Below, piece by piece: positions 1-8,870 of a DNA stretch of 64,000 nucleotides; the stretch's first letter is position 1, and every line of letters starts with the position of its first letter. The position numbers and the translations under genes were made by a program. The notes beneath the pieces were generated by a model. That model saw nothing but the letters and a program-made list of their open reading frames with translations, had not been told where the DNA came from and made no database searches. The DNA is from JARFVT01 sp036677425. GTDB lineage: Bacteria > Pseudomonadota > Alphaproteobacteria > UBA8366 > Aestuariispiraceae. The stretch is from NCBI GenBank assembly GCA_036677425.1, contig JARFVT010000013.1:868001-932000 (forward strand). Reading direction: 5' to 3'.

Positions 1-506
1 CAAGCGATGCCAAAGGCTTAAAATTTAGAATTCAAACATCAGAAGTATTACAAGCACAATTTGAAGCAATTGGTGCAAATCCACAAAAAATGTCATTTAA
101 AGAAGTTTACGGTGCATTGCAAACTGGTGTTGTCGATGGTCAAGAAAATACATGGTCAAATATTTTCACTAAAAAATTCTTTGAAGTACAAGACGGCGTT
201 ACCGAATCTAATCACGGTATCTTGGATTATCTAGTGGTAACCAGCGTTGAATTTTGGGATGGGCTACCTGGTGATATCCGCAGCGAATTATCTTCAATCC
301 TTGCAAGGGTTTCAGCTGAGAGAAATGCAATTTCATATACGATTAATCAAGAAAACCGTGCCAAGGTTGTTGCATCTGGCAAAGAAGTTCGTCAACTTTC
401 AAGCGAACAACGCGCCGCATGGGTTGCTGCGATGAAACCAGTTTGGGATAAATTTGAAGATGATATTGGCAAAGATTTAATGAATGCTGCCCAATCTTTA
501 AATTAA
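1..506 (+). CDS. dctP: TRAP transporter solute-binding protein (DctP family), C-terminal part
   Basis: The gene starts left of the window. The open frame runs from base 3 without a stop, so the first in-frame ATG at base 90 is internal. The visible 167 or so residues show the DctP-family segment that contacts ligand and closes the cleft (KEVYGALQTGVVDGQENTW), followed by the helical C-terminus. This periplasmic protein captures an organic acid or similar solute and hands it to the DctQ/DctM permease encoded directly downstream, the usual dctPQM order. The gap to dctQ is about 50 bp, so co-transcription is likely. The substrate cannot be told because the main ligand-binding Arg region lies outside the window. 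Family assignment is firm. Confidence 0.92.
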   Translation, partial: SDAKGLKFRIQTSEVLQAQFEAIGANPQKMSFKEVYGALQTGVVDGQENTWSNIFTKKFFEVQDGVTESNHGILDYLVVTSVEFWDGLPGDIRSELSSILARVSAERNAISYTINQENRAKVVASGKEVRQLSSEQRAAWVAAMKPVWDKFEDDIGKDLMNAAQSLN

Positions 507-556
507 TATAAATTAAGATAAATTGAATAATTGACCAACCAAGCAGGGAGATAAAA

Positions 557-1150
557 ATGGTTAAAAATCAATCTAAATTAATGAAAATCATCGATAAAGC
601 AGAGGAGGGCTTTATAGCCTTTCTTTTCTCGGCGATGGTTATAGTTACTTTTTCGCAAGTGGTTGCCAGATATATGTTTAATTCTGGTGCCGTTTGGGCG
701 CTTGAATTAACCACTTATCTCTTTGCTTGGTTGGTGCTTTTCGGTATTTCATATGGGGTAAAGAAAAATTCTCATTTGGGTGTTGATGCCTTTGTTAAAT
801 TATTTAATAACAGTGGTCGCCATTATTTAGGCATGGTTGCCGTGTGCGCATGTTTGCTTTATGGCGGTATATTACTATATGGCAGCTATGAATATCTTGC
901 AAAATTAATACAATTTGATATTTATGCTGAAGATTTACCCATACCATTATGGATGCCTATGTCTATATTACCCATTGGTATGGTTCTTTTAATTTTTCGT
1001 TTCTCGCAAGTTGCATATCGCATGTTAACTGGTCAACAAATTGGACTTGTTTTGGGGGATGAGGCCGCCGACGCTATGCGTGAATATTTGGATAATGCCG
1101 CCATAGAAGGCGCGATAGAGCGCGAAGAAAAAAATAAGAAAGGGTCTTAA
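557..1150 (+). CDS. dctQ: TRAP transporter small permease subunit DctQ
   Basis: A 197-residue inner-membrane protein with four predicted membrane helices at about residues 18-38, 49-66, 89-110 and 130-150, the fold of DctQ. The motif VARYMFNSGAVWALELTTY matches the family signature around the first loop. The C-terminus carries a charged tail of about 35 residues (REEKNKKGS at the end), longer than the minimum for the family. The ATG at 557 is preceded by a good ribosome site (AGGGAG, about 6 bp upstream). It lies between dctP and dctM, with only 3 bp before dctM, so the three form one operon for Na+-driven uptake of an organic solute. Confidence 0.93.
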   Translation: MVKNQSKLMKIIDKAEEGFIAFLFSAMVIVTFSQVVARYMFNSGAVWALELTTYLFAWLVLFGISYGVKKNSHLGVDAFVKLFNNSGRHYLGMVAVCACLLYGGILLYGSYEYLAKLIQFDIYAEDLPIPLWMPMSILPIGMVLLIFRFSQVAYRMLTGQQIGLVLGDEAADAMREYLDNAAIEGAIEREEKNKKGS

Positions 1151-1153
1151 ATC

Positions 1154-2572
1154 ATGGAAATCGCATTTCTTTTCATCATTATGTTTACGTTATTAATAAT
1201 CGGCACGCCGATTGCGGTTAGCCTTGGCCTATCAAGTATTTTAACTATTTTATTTTTTTCCCAAGATAGTGTCGCATCAATTGCCCTTAAATTATTTGAA
1301 ACTATGGAGCATTATACGCTTCTTGCCATACCATTTTTCATCTTATCATCAGCATTTTTATCAACTGGTGGTGTCGCAAATCGTTTGATTAGATTTGCCA
1401 TTAATTGCGTTGGTCATCTGCGTGGTGGTCTTGCAATGGCATCGGTTCTTGCATGTATGTTTTTTGCCGCCGTTTCTGGATCAAGCCCGGCAACGGTTGT
1501 CGCCATTGGTTCTATTGTTATTGCGGGCATGGTGCGGGCTGGATACACTAAAGAATTTGCTGCTGGTGTTATTTGTAACTCTGGCACGCTTGGTATTTTA
1601 ATACCGCCATCAATCGTTATGGTGGTTTACGCTGCCGCGACCGATGTTTCTGTTGGTCGGTTATTCATGGCGGGTGTTATTCCCGGTCTTATCGCTGGTT
1701 CTATGTTGATGGTTGGTATTTATATTGCTGCTAGAGTAATGAAAATGCCAAAACAGCCATTCGCTGGTATTAAAGAAATTCTTTTATCCTTCATGGACGC
1801 CTTTTGGGGTTTAATGTTGGTCGGCATCATTATGGGTGGTATTTATGCTGGCATTTTCACACCAACCGAAGCCGCCGCCGTTGCCGCTGTATATGCATTT
1901 ATAATCAGCATATTCATGTATCGTGATATGGGACCTTTAAAAGATAAGCCACACCCTGGTTTTAAGATTGTCGCAACATCAATTATAAAGAATGCAGATT
2001 TTAAACCATTGATGGCAGAAATAATTTTAATAGTGAAGGCAATTCCCGTTGCCCCATTTCATAAAGATACAATCCGTGTATTGATTGATGCATCAAAAGT
2101 TACCATAATGTTATTATTCATTGTGGCAAATGCGATGTTATTTGCCCATGTTTTAACAACGGAACGCATTCCACATGCAATCACCAACACGATTCTTTCT
2201 GCTGGTTTCGCGCCTTGGACATTTTTAATCATCGTTAATATCATGCTATTGATTGCGGGTAATTTTATGGAGCCATCGGCGATTTTATTAATCATGGCAC
2301 CAATATTATTTCCAATCGCGATGGAGCTTGGCATAGACCCAATACATTTAGGCATCATCATGGTGGTTAATATGGAAATTGGCATGTTAACGCCACCTGT
2401 TGGGCTTAATCTATTCGTTACATCGGGGATAACCGGCATGTCCATATTAGAAGTTACCAAAGCGGCATTACCGTGGTTGGGCATCTTATTGGTTTTCTTA
2501 ATGTTGGTTACTTATATTCCTACAATATCAACATTCTTGCCAAACTTATTATTTGGTAAACAGATAATGTAA
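1154..2572 (+). CDS. dctM: TRAP transporter large permease subunit DctM
   Basis: A 472-residue polytopic membrane protein of the DctM/IT superfamily, the translocation channel of the TRAP system. Recognisable family stretches are the N-terminal helices, FFAAVSGSSPATVVAIGS near residue 105, GILIPPSIVMVVYA near 148, the middle motif GIFTPTEAAAVAAVYA, and the C-terminal PPVGLNLFVTSGI. It is about 40 residues longer than a typical DctM. The excess sits after the TEAAAV motif as a loop at about residues 260-310 with several charged residues, of unknown role. It ends in front of a bidirectional terminator shared with the convergent ABC operon. Confidence 0.95.
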   Translation: MEIAFLFIIMFTLLIIGTPIAVSLGLSSILTILFFSQDSVASIALKLFETMEHYTLLAIPFFILSSAFLSTGGVANRLIRFAINCVGHLRGGLAMASVLACMFFAAVSGSSPATVVAIGSIVIAGMVRAGYTKEFAAGVICNSGTLGILIPPSIVMVVYAAATDVSVGRLFMAGVIPGLIAGSMLMVGIYIAARVMKMPKQPFAGIKEILLSFMDAFWGLMLVGIIMGGIYAGIFTPTEAAAVAAVYAFIISIFMYRDMGPLKDKPHPGFKIVATSIIKNADFKPLMAEIILIVKAIPVAPFHKDTIRVLIDASKVTIMLLFIVANAMLFAHVLTTERIPHAITNTILSAGFAPWTFLIIVNIMLLIAGNFMEPSAILLIMAPILFPIAMELGIDPIHLGIIMVVNMEIGMLTPPVGLNLFVTSGITGMSILEVTKAALPWLGILLVFLMLVTYIPTISTFLPNLLFGKQIM

Positions 2573-2600
2573 TAAGTAATAATCGTTAGTTTGATTATAT

Positions 2601-2635
2601 AAAAAGGCGGTGATAAAACATCGCCTATTTTATTT
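2601..2635. terminator. bidirectional rho-independent terminator between dctM and the ABC operon
   Basis: A 7-bp stem (GGCGGTG with CATCGCC, one G-T wobble on the + transcript) closes a 6-base loop at 2606-2625. It is followed by a T-rich tract on the + strand and preceded by five A's, which give a T-tract for the opposite transcript. The position between two convergent operons fits two-way termination. The 3' arm ends on the first base of the livF stop codon. Confidence 0.7.
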
Positions 2636-3284
2636 TACCATTTTCGATTAATATGATATTATCGGCAATTGATAATATGTCGCTCATATGTTGTTCGACC
2701 AGTAATATCGCAATATTATTATTGCGTAATTTAATTATTGCCTGATAAATTATTTTAACCATTAAAGGCGATAGCCCCTCTATTGGCTCATCGAGCAATA
2801 ATATATCTGGCTTAGTCGCCAATGCGCGTGCAATAGCCAACATCTGTTGCTCACCACCGCTTAGGCTGATCGCAATTTGATCTAATCTTTCGGCTAATTG
2901 GGGGAATAGATCAAATATCAATTTTGAATTTTCAATATCGGTTATATTACCAATATTTTTTTTATTTAATTCTTGAGTCATAAAGCCAATTTTTAAATTT
3001 TCTTTAACGCTTAATTCTGAAAAAAGCCGCCGTCCCTGTGGTACATAGGCAATGCCGCATTTGGCAATTTCATATGTTGGGAAATTTATAATATCTTTGT
3101 CATTAACAATTATTTTACCGCTATGATTGTTTATTAAACCAATTATGGCGTGTAATAGGGTGGTTTTACCCGCGCCATTCCTGCCCATAAGGCATGTTAT
3201 CGCGCCTTTTTCTACGGTTAGATTAATATCCCTAATGATATGATTTAAACCATATCCAGCGGTTAGATTTTTAATTTCTAACAT
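2625..3284 (-). CDS. HAAT-type ABC transporter ATP-binding protein (LivF-like)
   Basis: A 219-residue cytoplasmic ATPase of the LivF/BraG family. Walker A is GRNGAGKTT near residue 36, the Q-loop follows at YVPQGRRLF, the signature is LSGGEQQ near residue 142, Walker B with catalytic Glu is LLLDEP, and the H-loop is EQH near residue 197. It pairs with the LivG-like ATPase encoded 4 bp upstream to energise the two permeases. It is the last gene of the five-gene operon, and its stop codon touches the shared terminator. It is slightly shorter than typical LivF (about 230-240). All ATPase motifs are intact. Confidence 0.93.
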   Translation of the reverse strand: MLEIKNLTAGYGLNHIIRDINLTVEKGAITCLMGRNGAGKTTLLHAIIGLINNHSGKIIVNDKDIINFPTYEIAKCGIAYVPQGRRLFSELSVKENLKIGFMTQELNKKNIGNITDIENSKLIFDLFPQLAERLDQIAISLSGGEQQMLAIARALATKPDILLLDEPIEGLSPLMVKIIYQAIIKLRNNNIAILLVEQHMSDILSIADNIILIENGKIK

Positions 3285-3288
3285 ATCA

Positions 3289-4020
3289 TTAACCTAAATA
3301 TGCTGATTGAACATCTTGGTTACTGCATATTTGATCTGGCGTTCCTTCGGCTAAAATTTTACCAAAATTAAATACCGTAACTTGATCGGCTAATTGCATC
3401 ACCACATCCATATTATGTTCAATCATTAATATTGTTGTTGTTTTTCTTATTTCGCCTATTAGTTTGCAAAAGGCAGTTATTTCATCTGGTTCAAGACCTT
3501 GGGTTGGTTCATCTAATATTAATAGCTGTGGATTTAATGCTAAGCCCATGGATATTTCCAATAAACGTTGATTGGCATATGACATTTGACCAGATTTAAT
3601 ATCAAACATATGATCAAGATTTATTTTATTTAAATAATATTTTGCCAAATTGATAATTTTATTATCGCCTTTGTTATTGTGGCGTTTGCTACCATTAATG
3701 GCGATTATAATATTTTCTAAACAGCTTAATTCTTGATATATATTAGTTATTTGAAATGTATAGGCGATGCCTTGGTGAACCCGTTTATGGGGTGGAAGAT
3801 TTGTTATATCGCTATTTTTTAAAAAAACCTTACCGCTAGATGGCTTAATATGTCCCGCTAATATATTGATAAATGTAGTTTTTCCAGAACCATTAGATCC
3901 AATTAATGCCCTTATTTCACCTTGTTTAATTTTAAAATTAATATTATCAAGTGCATTAAGGCCGCCAAATGATTTACAAATATTTTCAGTGTTAAGAATA
4001 TATGTTTCAGGCATAATCAT
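3289..4020 (-). CDS. HAAT-type ABC transporter ATP-binding protein (LivG-like), altered signature motif
   Basis: An ATPase of the LivG/BraF family. It has Walker A GSNGSGKTTF, the Q-loop at AYTFQITNIY, Walker B LLILDEP, an H-loop at MIEHNMD and the LivG-type C-terminal extension. The start is taken at 4020 because its ATG overlaps the stop of the upstream permease as ATGA. In-frame ATGs at 4038 and 4029 lie inside the permease gene, and 4014 is another option. Odd point: the ABC signature, usually LSxGxQ, reads MSYANQ, so the normally invariant glycine is Ala. Whether this reduces ATPase activity is unknown. The partner LivF-like subunit has a normal signature. Confidence 0.9.
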   Translation of the reverse strand: MIMPETYILNTENICKSFGGLNALDNINFKIKQGEIRALIGSNGSGKTTFINILAGHIKPSSGKVFLKNSDITNLPPHKRVHQGIAYTFQITNIYQELSCLENIIIAINGSKRHNNKGDNKIINLAKYYLNKINLDHMFDIKSGQMSYANQRLLEISMGLALNPQLLILDEPTQGLEPDEITAFCKLIGEIRKTTTILMIEHNMDVVMQLADQVTVFNFGKILAEGTPDQICSNQDVQSAYLG

Positions 4021-4979
4021 GGTAACCATTTCAACCATTTATCTTTGATTGTCCCCAATATACCACGCGGGAAAAATAAGATTAAAAATATCAATATAAT
4101 ACCAATTATAATCATATAGGCGATTGTATAGCCGCTGATAATATCAATAATGAAAAACATTAAAAATGCACCGATAATTGGCCCTAATATAGTTCCAGCC
4201 CCGCCAAGTAATGTATATAACATTACATCTATCGAATATTCTATTGATGTGAATGATGATCCAACATATGCAAATAACAAGGCATATGCACCGCCTGCGG
4301 ATGCTGATATTATACCAGAAATAACCACAGACTTTAACTTGATTGCAAATATATTATAACCAAGCATAGCCGTGCGTGCAGGGTTTTCGCGGATGGCAAT
4401 TAATGATAAACCAAACGGACTGCGCGTGATTTTAAAAATTATCCCAATGGTTATTGCCAATAATGCCAAGGCGATATTATATCTTATATCGGGGTTGGTA
4501 AGGTCGATTTTTTGCGAAAATATAAAGAATATACGACTTGATTGTGGTATGATAAAACCTTCGTCGCCATTGGTATATTCGATAAAATATAAGGTTGCTA
4601 AATATGCGCTTTGTGAAAACATCATGGTAACGATCATGAAAGAAACGCCCGTTGTGCGAACTATCATAAGGCCAATTATAAATGAAAATATCATGCCGCA
4701 AATTATCGCGGCGATGAATGCTTCCAACGCATTCCAAGCAAAATAATAACTTGTAATGCCAGCACAATAAAGACCAACACCAAAAAACATCGCATGACCA
4801 AGGCTTAATAAACCAACATAGCCAAATATTAAATTATATCCCATGGCAAAGACCGATAAAACCATAATTCTGGTTATGGTTAAATGATAATAATCTGGCA
4901 AGATAAATTGCAACAAAAATAATGCCGTAACCACCCCCATATGCAGCGATATTGATTTTATATTATCGCTATATTTCAT
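4017..4979 (-). CDS. HAAT-type ABC transporter permease (LivM-like)
   Basis: A 320-residue inner-membrane permease of the LivM family (BPD_transp_2 fold) with about nine to ten hydrophobic helices. The family core GYVGLLSLGHAMFFGVG is near residue 54, and the coupling-helix region RENPARTAMLGYN is near residue 199, where it contacts the ATPase. The start overlaps the LivH-like stop as ATGA (4976-4979), and its own stop overlaps the LivG-like start the same way, so translation of the three genes is coupled. With the LivH-like subunit it forms the import channel for an amino acid, amide or related solute. The substrate is not predictable. Confidence 0.93.
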   Translation of the reverse strand: MKYSDNIKSISLHMGVVTALFLLQFILPDYYHLTITRIMVLSVFAMGYNLIFGYVGLLSLGHAMFFGVGLYCAGITSYYFAWNALEAFIAAIICGMIFSFIIGLMIVRTTGVSFMIVTMMFSQSAYLATLYFIEYTNGDEGFIIPQSSRIFFIFSQKIDLTNPDIRYNIALALLAITIGIIFKITRSPFGLSLIAIRENPARTAMLGYNIFAIKLKSVVISGIISASAGGAYALLFAYVGSSFTSIEYSIDVMLYTLLGGAGTILGPIIGAFLMFFIIDIISGYTIAYMIIIGIILIFLILFFPRGILGTIKDKWLKWLP

Positions 4980-5857
4980 TTTGAACTATTCCCGAATAGG
5001 CCGCCTGGCTTAACTATAAGTATCATGGCAACGAATATTGTCGATAACATTTTTGCCATAGTTGGCGAGAAAAAAACTGACATTATGCCATCGCTCATAC
5101 CAATTATAATGGCGGCGATTATTGTGCCGCGAATGCTGCCTAAGCCACCGATGATAACGACTATGAATGATAAAAATAACGGGTCTTGTCCCATTAAATA
5201 ATGGGCTTGTCTTATGGGTAATATCAATATGGCGGCAATGGCCGCATATGCCGCACCAACGGCAAAAACAGCCGCATAAACTTTATTTATATTAATGCCA
5301 AATACCTGTGCCATTTCGCCGTCAAGTTGAGTGGCGCGCATTATTAAACCAATTTTTGTTTTGGCAATAATATACCATGTGATTAATAAAATTATTATCG
5401 CCGCCAATATAACCATTAATTTATAGCCAGAATAACCAAACCACGGAAATTGGATTGGGAAATATAATGGTGGCTCGACTGCTTTTGCATCGGCACCAAA
5501 ATATATCAATGCGGTCTGTTGGGTAATATATAATATGCCAATGGTGGCAATTATTGTTGCATCGGCCTTATATTTAAGTGGCTTTAAAATCAAGATATTG
5601 CAAATATAGGCAATGATAGCAACAATAATTGGTGCAATTACAATGGCAATGGCGAAATTTAATGCGGGGTTTATATCGATGAATGATATTATTGACCATG
5701 CGATAACACCGCCCAGCATATAAAATTCACCATGGGCCACATTAACAATCCGCATCACGCCAAACACCAATGATAGGCCAAGCGCTGTCAAAGATAATAT
5801 GGCGGCCTGAACTAAGCCTTCAAGTGATGCTAAAAATAAAAATGGCCAAAAATCCAA
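4976..5857 (-). CDS. HAAT-type ABC transporter permease (LivH-like)
   Basis: A 293-residue membrane protein of the LivH/BraD family. Marks are the N-terminal segment LEGLVQAAILSLTALGLSLV, the conserved GVMRIVNVAHGEFYMLGG near residue 34, the EAA-like coupling segment RATQLDGEMAQVFGIN near residue 176, and the C-terminal PGGLFG. It has about eight hydrophobic helices. It is the second gene of the operon, 79 bp after the binding-protein gene, and ends in an ATGA overlap with the LivM-like gene. Length and motifs are normal. Confidence 0.94.
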   Translation of the reverse strand: MDFWPFLFLASLEGLVQAAILSLTALGLSLVFGVMRIVNVAHGEFYMLGGVIAWSIISFIDINPALNFAIAIVIAPIIVAIIAYICNILILKPLKYKADATIIATIGILYITQQTALIYFGADAKAVEPPLYFPIQFPWFGYSGYKLMVILAAIIILLITWYIIAKTKIGLIMRATQLDGEMAQVFGININKVYAAVFAVGAAYAAIAAILILPIRQAHYLMGQDPLFLSFIVVIIGGLGSIRGTIIAAIIIGMSDGIMSVFFSPTMAKMLSTIFVAMILIVKPGGLFGNSSK

Positions 5858-5936
5858 TTAATAATCCTCTATCAACGGTTTTTCAGCCATTTTTAATTAT
5901 TGTCATAAGTTAATATATTAAATATTATGCTTATTA

Positions 5937-7258
5937 TTACAAAGACATTTTGGTGTAATCAACATCTGATTGATATATTCCATCTTCAATCGATGTACGA
6001 TGCACCACATCCATGCGACCAGAATTTACCTTTGAAATATTTTGATGACCAAATGTTTGATGTAATTTGCCATTGAATATTTTTCTACCCTGTGGATGTT
6101 CGCGCCCTTCTTCCATTATTTCGATGGATTCCATTGCCTCGATAAACCCTTGTTTATCTTTTGCACTTTGCCCATTATAACCGCTTAATTCCATGGCACG
6201 TTTAATGGTGAACAGGCTTTCCCAACAACCAAACATATGCGAATAGGTGGAAATATCCTTGGGGTCATTAATGCTTGCGCCATTTTTATCAATACCAACC
6301 ATTGCCCGATAAAATTTATCATATGTGGTTTGATCTTTTTGCGCGTAGCGTGGATGACCCTCCCAAAAATAGCTGCCTTCAAGGAATTCAAGCTGTGGCG
6401 ATTTCAAATCAACTGCTTCCAAGCTATCGATAAAGCCAAAAATATTGGGGTGATTATTGCCGAAATGCTGGCCTAATTCCTTTACAAATGTGAAAATTCC
6501 GGGGCCAACCATCACATGATATAAAACTTCGGTATTTTTTGGTATGCGGGGGAAATAACGGCTATATGATGTTTCTGTTGGTGGAATTGGAATAAGTTCT
6601 AAAATCTCACCGCCTTGTTGTTGCATGGCTTGTGAAAAATAATCGCGGTGATTATGACCAAAGGCGAAATCTGGATAAATCATCGTTACTTTTTTACCAA
6701 GATTTTTTGCGATCCATGGTGCCATGGCAATAACTTGTGATTTAACATCGGTAATACCCGGTTGAAAAACATAACGGTTTAACTTGCCAGATGCCACATG
6801 ATGGCCTTCTGATACCACCACATATGGTAATTTTAATTCACCTGCCCGTGGGCAGATGCAATAACAACATGAGAAAATAACGTACCATATGAAACATCGA
6901 CCTTATGATGAGTAGCAAATTTTTCAATAATTTCCGCGCCGCGTTTTGGGCTGGTGGCATCATCTTCGATGATTAATTCAACTGGCCTGCCATTTATTCC
7001 GCCTTCGGCATTGATGATTTTAACGGCGGCCTTGGTTACGCGTTCATACCATCTTCCATATGATGCGCCAATTCCCGTGCGATGTGATTGCATACCAATT
7101 TTAATTGGTTGTGATGTTGCGGCTTGTGAATATCGAATGAAACCTGATTGTTGACTGGTAATAAGCCCCGCACCAGCGGCACCAATGCCTATTAAAGCCG
7201 ACCTTCTATTCATTGAGCTGTTTAGTGAAGATTTTAACTTACTTTGTTTTTTTGTCAT
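5937..7258 (-). pseudogene. branched-chain-amino-acid-type ABC substrate-binding protein, frameshifted
   Basis: Two adjacent frames together encode one periplasmic binding protein of the Peripla_BP_6 type, about 440 residues. The first part (7258 to 6833) has a twin-arginine-like signal (NRRSALIGIGAAGAG, alanine-rich end) and the N-terminal lobe (ERVTKAAVKIINAEGG, a typical family stretch). It reads ...ASAHGQVN and stops. The second part continues in the next frame as ...PRAGELKLPYVVVSEGHH and runs to the end of the C-lobe. One extra C in the CCC run near 6845-6847 would restore ASAPRAGELKLPY, so a single-base deletion is the simplest explanation. The other four operon genes are open, so this could be a recent mutation or a sequence error. 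The listed GTG at 6821 is not a real start. Confidence 0.85.
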
Positions 7259-7481
7259 TAATCTACTTTCTTGTATATTTTCTACATATTACAGTGATTT
7301 TATAGCTACTAAATTGCTATATTTACAAACAATAAAATCTATTAGTCAATAAGAACTAGGTTGTTTTATATGGTTTTCGAGAAATATATGTATATATTTG
7401 ATTTTTGTTAATTGTTTTTTTAAATAAGATGGCTATGATAGTATTTTACTATATATAATAATATTACCTATGTAATTATAT

Positions 7482-7505
7482 CCCTTAAATTCAACCCCTT
7501 AAATT
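7482..7505 (+). repeat. tandem 10-bp direct repeat upstream of the FKBP gene
   Basis: CCCTTAAATT occurs at 7482-7491 and again at 7496-7505, one start 14 bp after the other, about 45-70 bp before the FKBP start. It lies in the divergent gap (7259-7550) between the ABC operon and the FKBP gene, which otherwise is AT-rich without a clear structure. It might be a regulator site. The sequence gives no further support. Confidence 0.3.
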
Positions 7506-7550
7506 TTATGCTAAAATCACCTAATTAAATTATTGAAAGCCATATTCACT

Positions 7551-8318
7551 ATGAAGATTAAAATAATATTCATCATTAACATGGTTTTTTTAATTTTATT
7601 TAGCAATATTAATATTGCATTATCTCAAGATACAAAATCTGGGCTTGAAATTAATGATATTATCAAAGGCAATGGGGATGAGGCGGTATTACATTCAAAA
7701 GTTTTGGTGCATTATACTGGTTGGTTGATGGATGGTACAAAATTTGATTCAAGCCTTGATCGCGACCAACCGTTTGAATTTACTATTGGCACAGGGCAGG
7801 TGATTTCTGGTTGGGATATGGGTATTGGCGGCATGTTAATTGGCGGCAAACGTGAACTTATAATTCCGCCTGAATTGGCATATGGCAAACGCGGTGCGGG
7901 CGATGATATTCCCGCCGATGCCACATTAAAATTTACCGTTGAATTGCTTGCGGTTATACCGCCTTTATATCAAAAAACTACGGTTGATGATATGGCATCA
8001 TTAATGGCTGCTGGTGCAAAAATAATTGATATTCGCCATATTGCGGCTGTTAAAAAAACTGGTATTATTAAGGGTGCAAAAATTATCACTGCATTTAATA
8101 AAAAAATGGAATTCAAGCAAAGCTTTGTTGCAAAATTTCAAAAATATATCGGTGCTGATGATATTGTGGTTTTAATTGGTGAAATTGAACGTGCGACATT
8201 ATCTTTGGCGCATATTATATCATCGCAGGGCGGCTATAAAAATATTTATATATTAAACGGTGGTATTAAGGCATGGGTTGATGCGAAAAGGCCAACTATT
8301 ACTTCACCAGTAAAATGA
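7551..8318 (+). CDS. exported FKBP-type prolyl isomerase fused to a cysteine-less rhodanese domain
   Basis: About 255 residues from the ATG at 7551. The TTG at 7533 is in frame but adds only six residues and has no better ribosome site. Residues 1-26 form a hydrophobic signal peptide ending near ALSQ. Residues about 35-135 are an FKBP domain with the active-site residues in place (VHYTGW, DGTKFDSS, GQVISGWD, IPPELAYG, LKFTVELL), so peptidyl-prolyl isomerase activity is likely. Residues about 145-250 are a rhodanese-homology domain (IIDIRH, GGIKAWVDAKRP). The active-site loop, usually beginning with Cys, reads IGEIERAT, and the whole protein has no cysteine, so sulfur transfer is excluded. Likely periplasmic. 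The fusion is unusual; the rhodanese half probably binds a partner. Confidence 0.88.
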   Translation: MKIKIIFIINMVFLILFSNINIALSQDTKSGLEINDIIKGNGDEAVLHSKVLVHYTGWLMDGTKFDSSLDRDQPFEFTIGTGQVISGWDMGIGGMLIGGKRELIIPPELAYGKRGAGDDIPADATLKFTVELLAVIPPLYQKTTVDDMASLMAAGAKIIDIRHIAAVKKTGIIKGAKIITAFNKKMEFKQSFVAKFQKYIGADDIVVLIGEIERATLSLAHIISSQGGYKNIYILNGGIKAWVDAKRPTITSPVK

Positions 8319-8356
8319 TAGCATAGAATTTTTTTTAACATCATTATATGGTAACA

Positions 8357-8755
8357 TTACGGCGTTATAACATCATCGCGTGATCTTGTGATTTCAACGC
8401 CAACTGTTCTTGTGTTTTCCAAGGCTTCGGGCTTTTCAACCCTTACCACGGCTTGTTGAATATATTTATCTTCAAGGCAAATTAAACCAATGCGATGGCC
8501 TAATGTTTCGACCAATTTAACATGACCATGCTTTGCCAAATCATTAATTTTTTTAACAATATTAGCGTAACAAGAAACCTGTTGATAATCATCACAATTG
8601 GGATCATTCATTTCATCAGCCTGCATATTTATATTAATTATGACCTTTTGTGGTTTTTCATATTCATGGTCAAAAACACCAATATTCCACATTATTTCTA
8701 AATCACGAATTATTATCGAATATTGTTTTTTTATTGATGGGTTAGAATTCATCAT
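8357..8755 (-). CDS. folB: dihydroneopterin aldolase
   Basis: A 132-residue member of the FolB family, which splits 7,8-dihydroneopterin to 6-hydroxymethyl-dihydropterin and glycolaldehyde in folate synthesis. Visible family marks are the opening IIIRDLEIMWNIGVFDHEYEKPQKV, the catalytic-site Glu in VKLVETLGHRI, and the C-terminal Lys in VRVEKPEALE. Adjacent ATGs at 8755 and 8752 are possible starts. It is convergent with the FKBP gene and divergent from folP and folK, which encode the next steps of the same pathway. Confidence 0.88.
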   Translation of the reverse strand: MMNSNPSIKKQYSIIIRDLEIMWNIGVFDHEYEKPQKVIININMQADEMNDPNCDDYQQVSCYANIVKKINDLAKHGHVKLVETLGHRIGLICLEDKYIQQAVVRVEKPEALENTRTVGVEITRSRDDVITP

Positions 8756-8870
8756 TCTAATATTATATCCTTATTGCTTGTAATTAATTTGCTAAAATAA
8801 TCATATTTATATATGCAGTAATTATCATGCTGAATTACATAGTTTGCTAATTTTATCAAGGTCTCTCAAT

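Noticed and set aside
2059..2484. Long minus-strand frame inside dctM (and similar opposite-strand frames in glyS, thiolase, acyl-CoA dehydrogenase and others)
   Set aside because: They mirror strongly conserved genes in the other frame, with no family resemblance or ribosome sites.
6821..6826. GTG at 6821 as the start of a separate binding protein lacking a signal peptide
   Set aside because: The frame continues upstream with family-like residues (PRAGELKLPY), so the split is a frameshift, not two genes.
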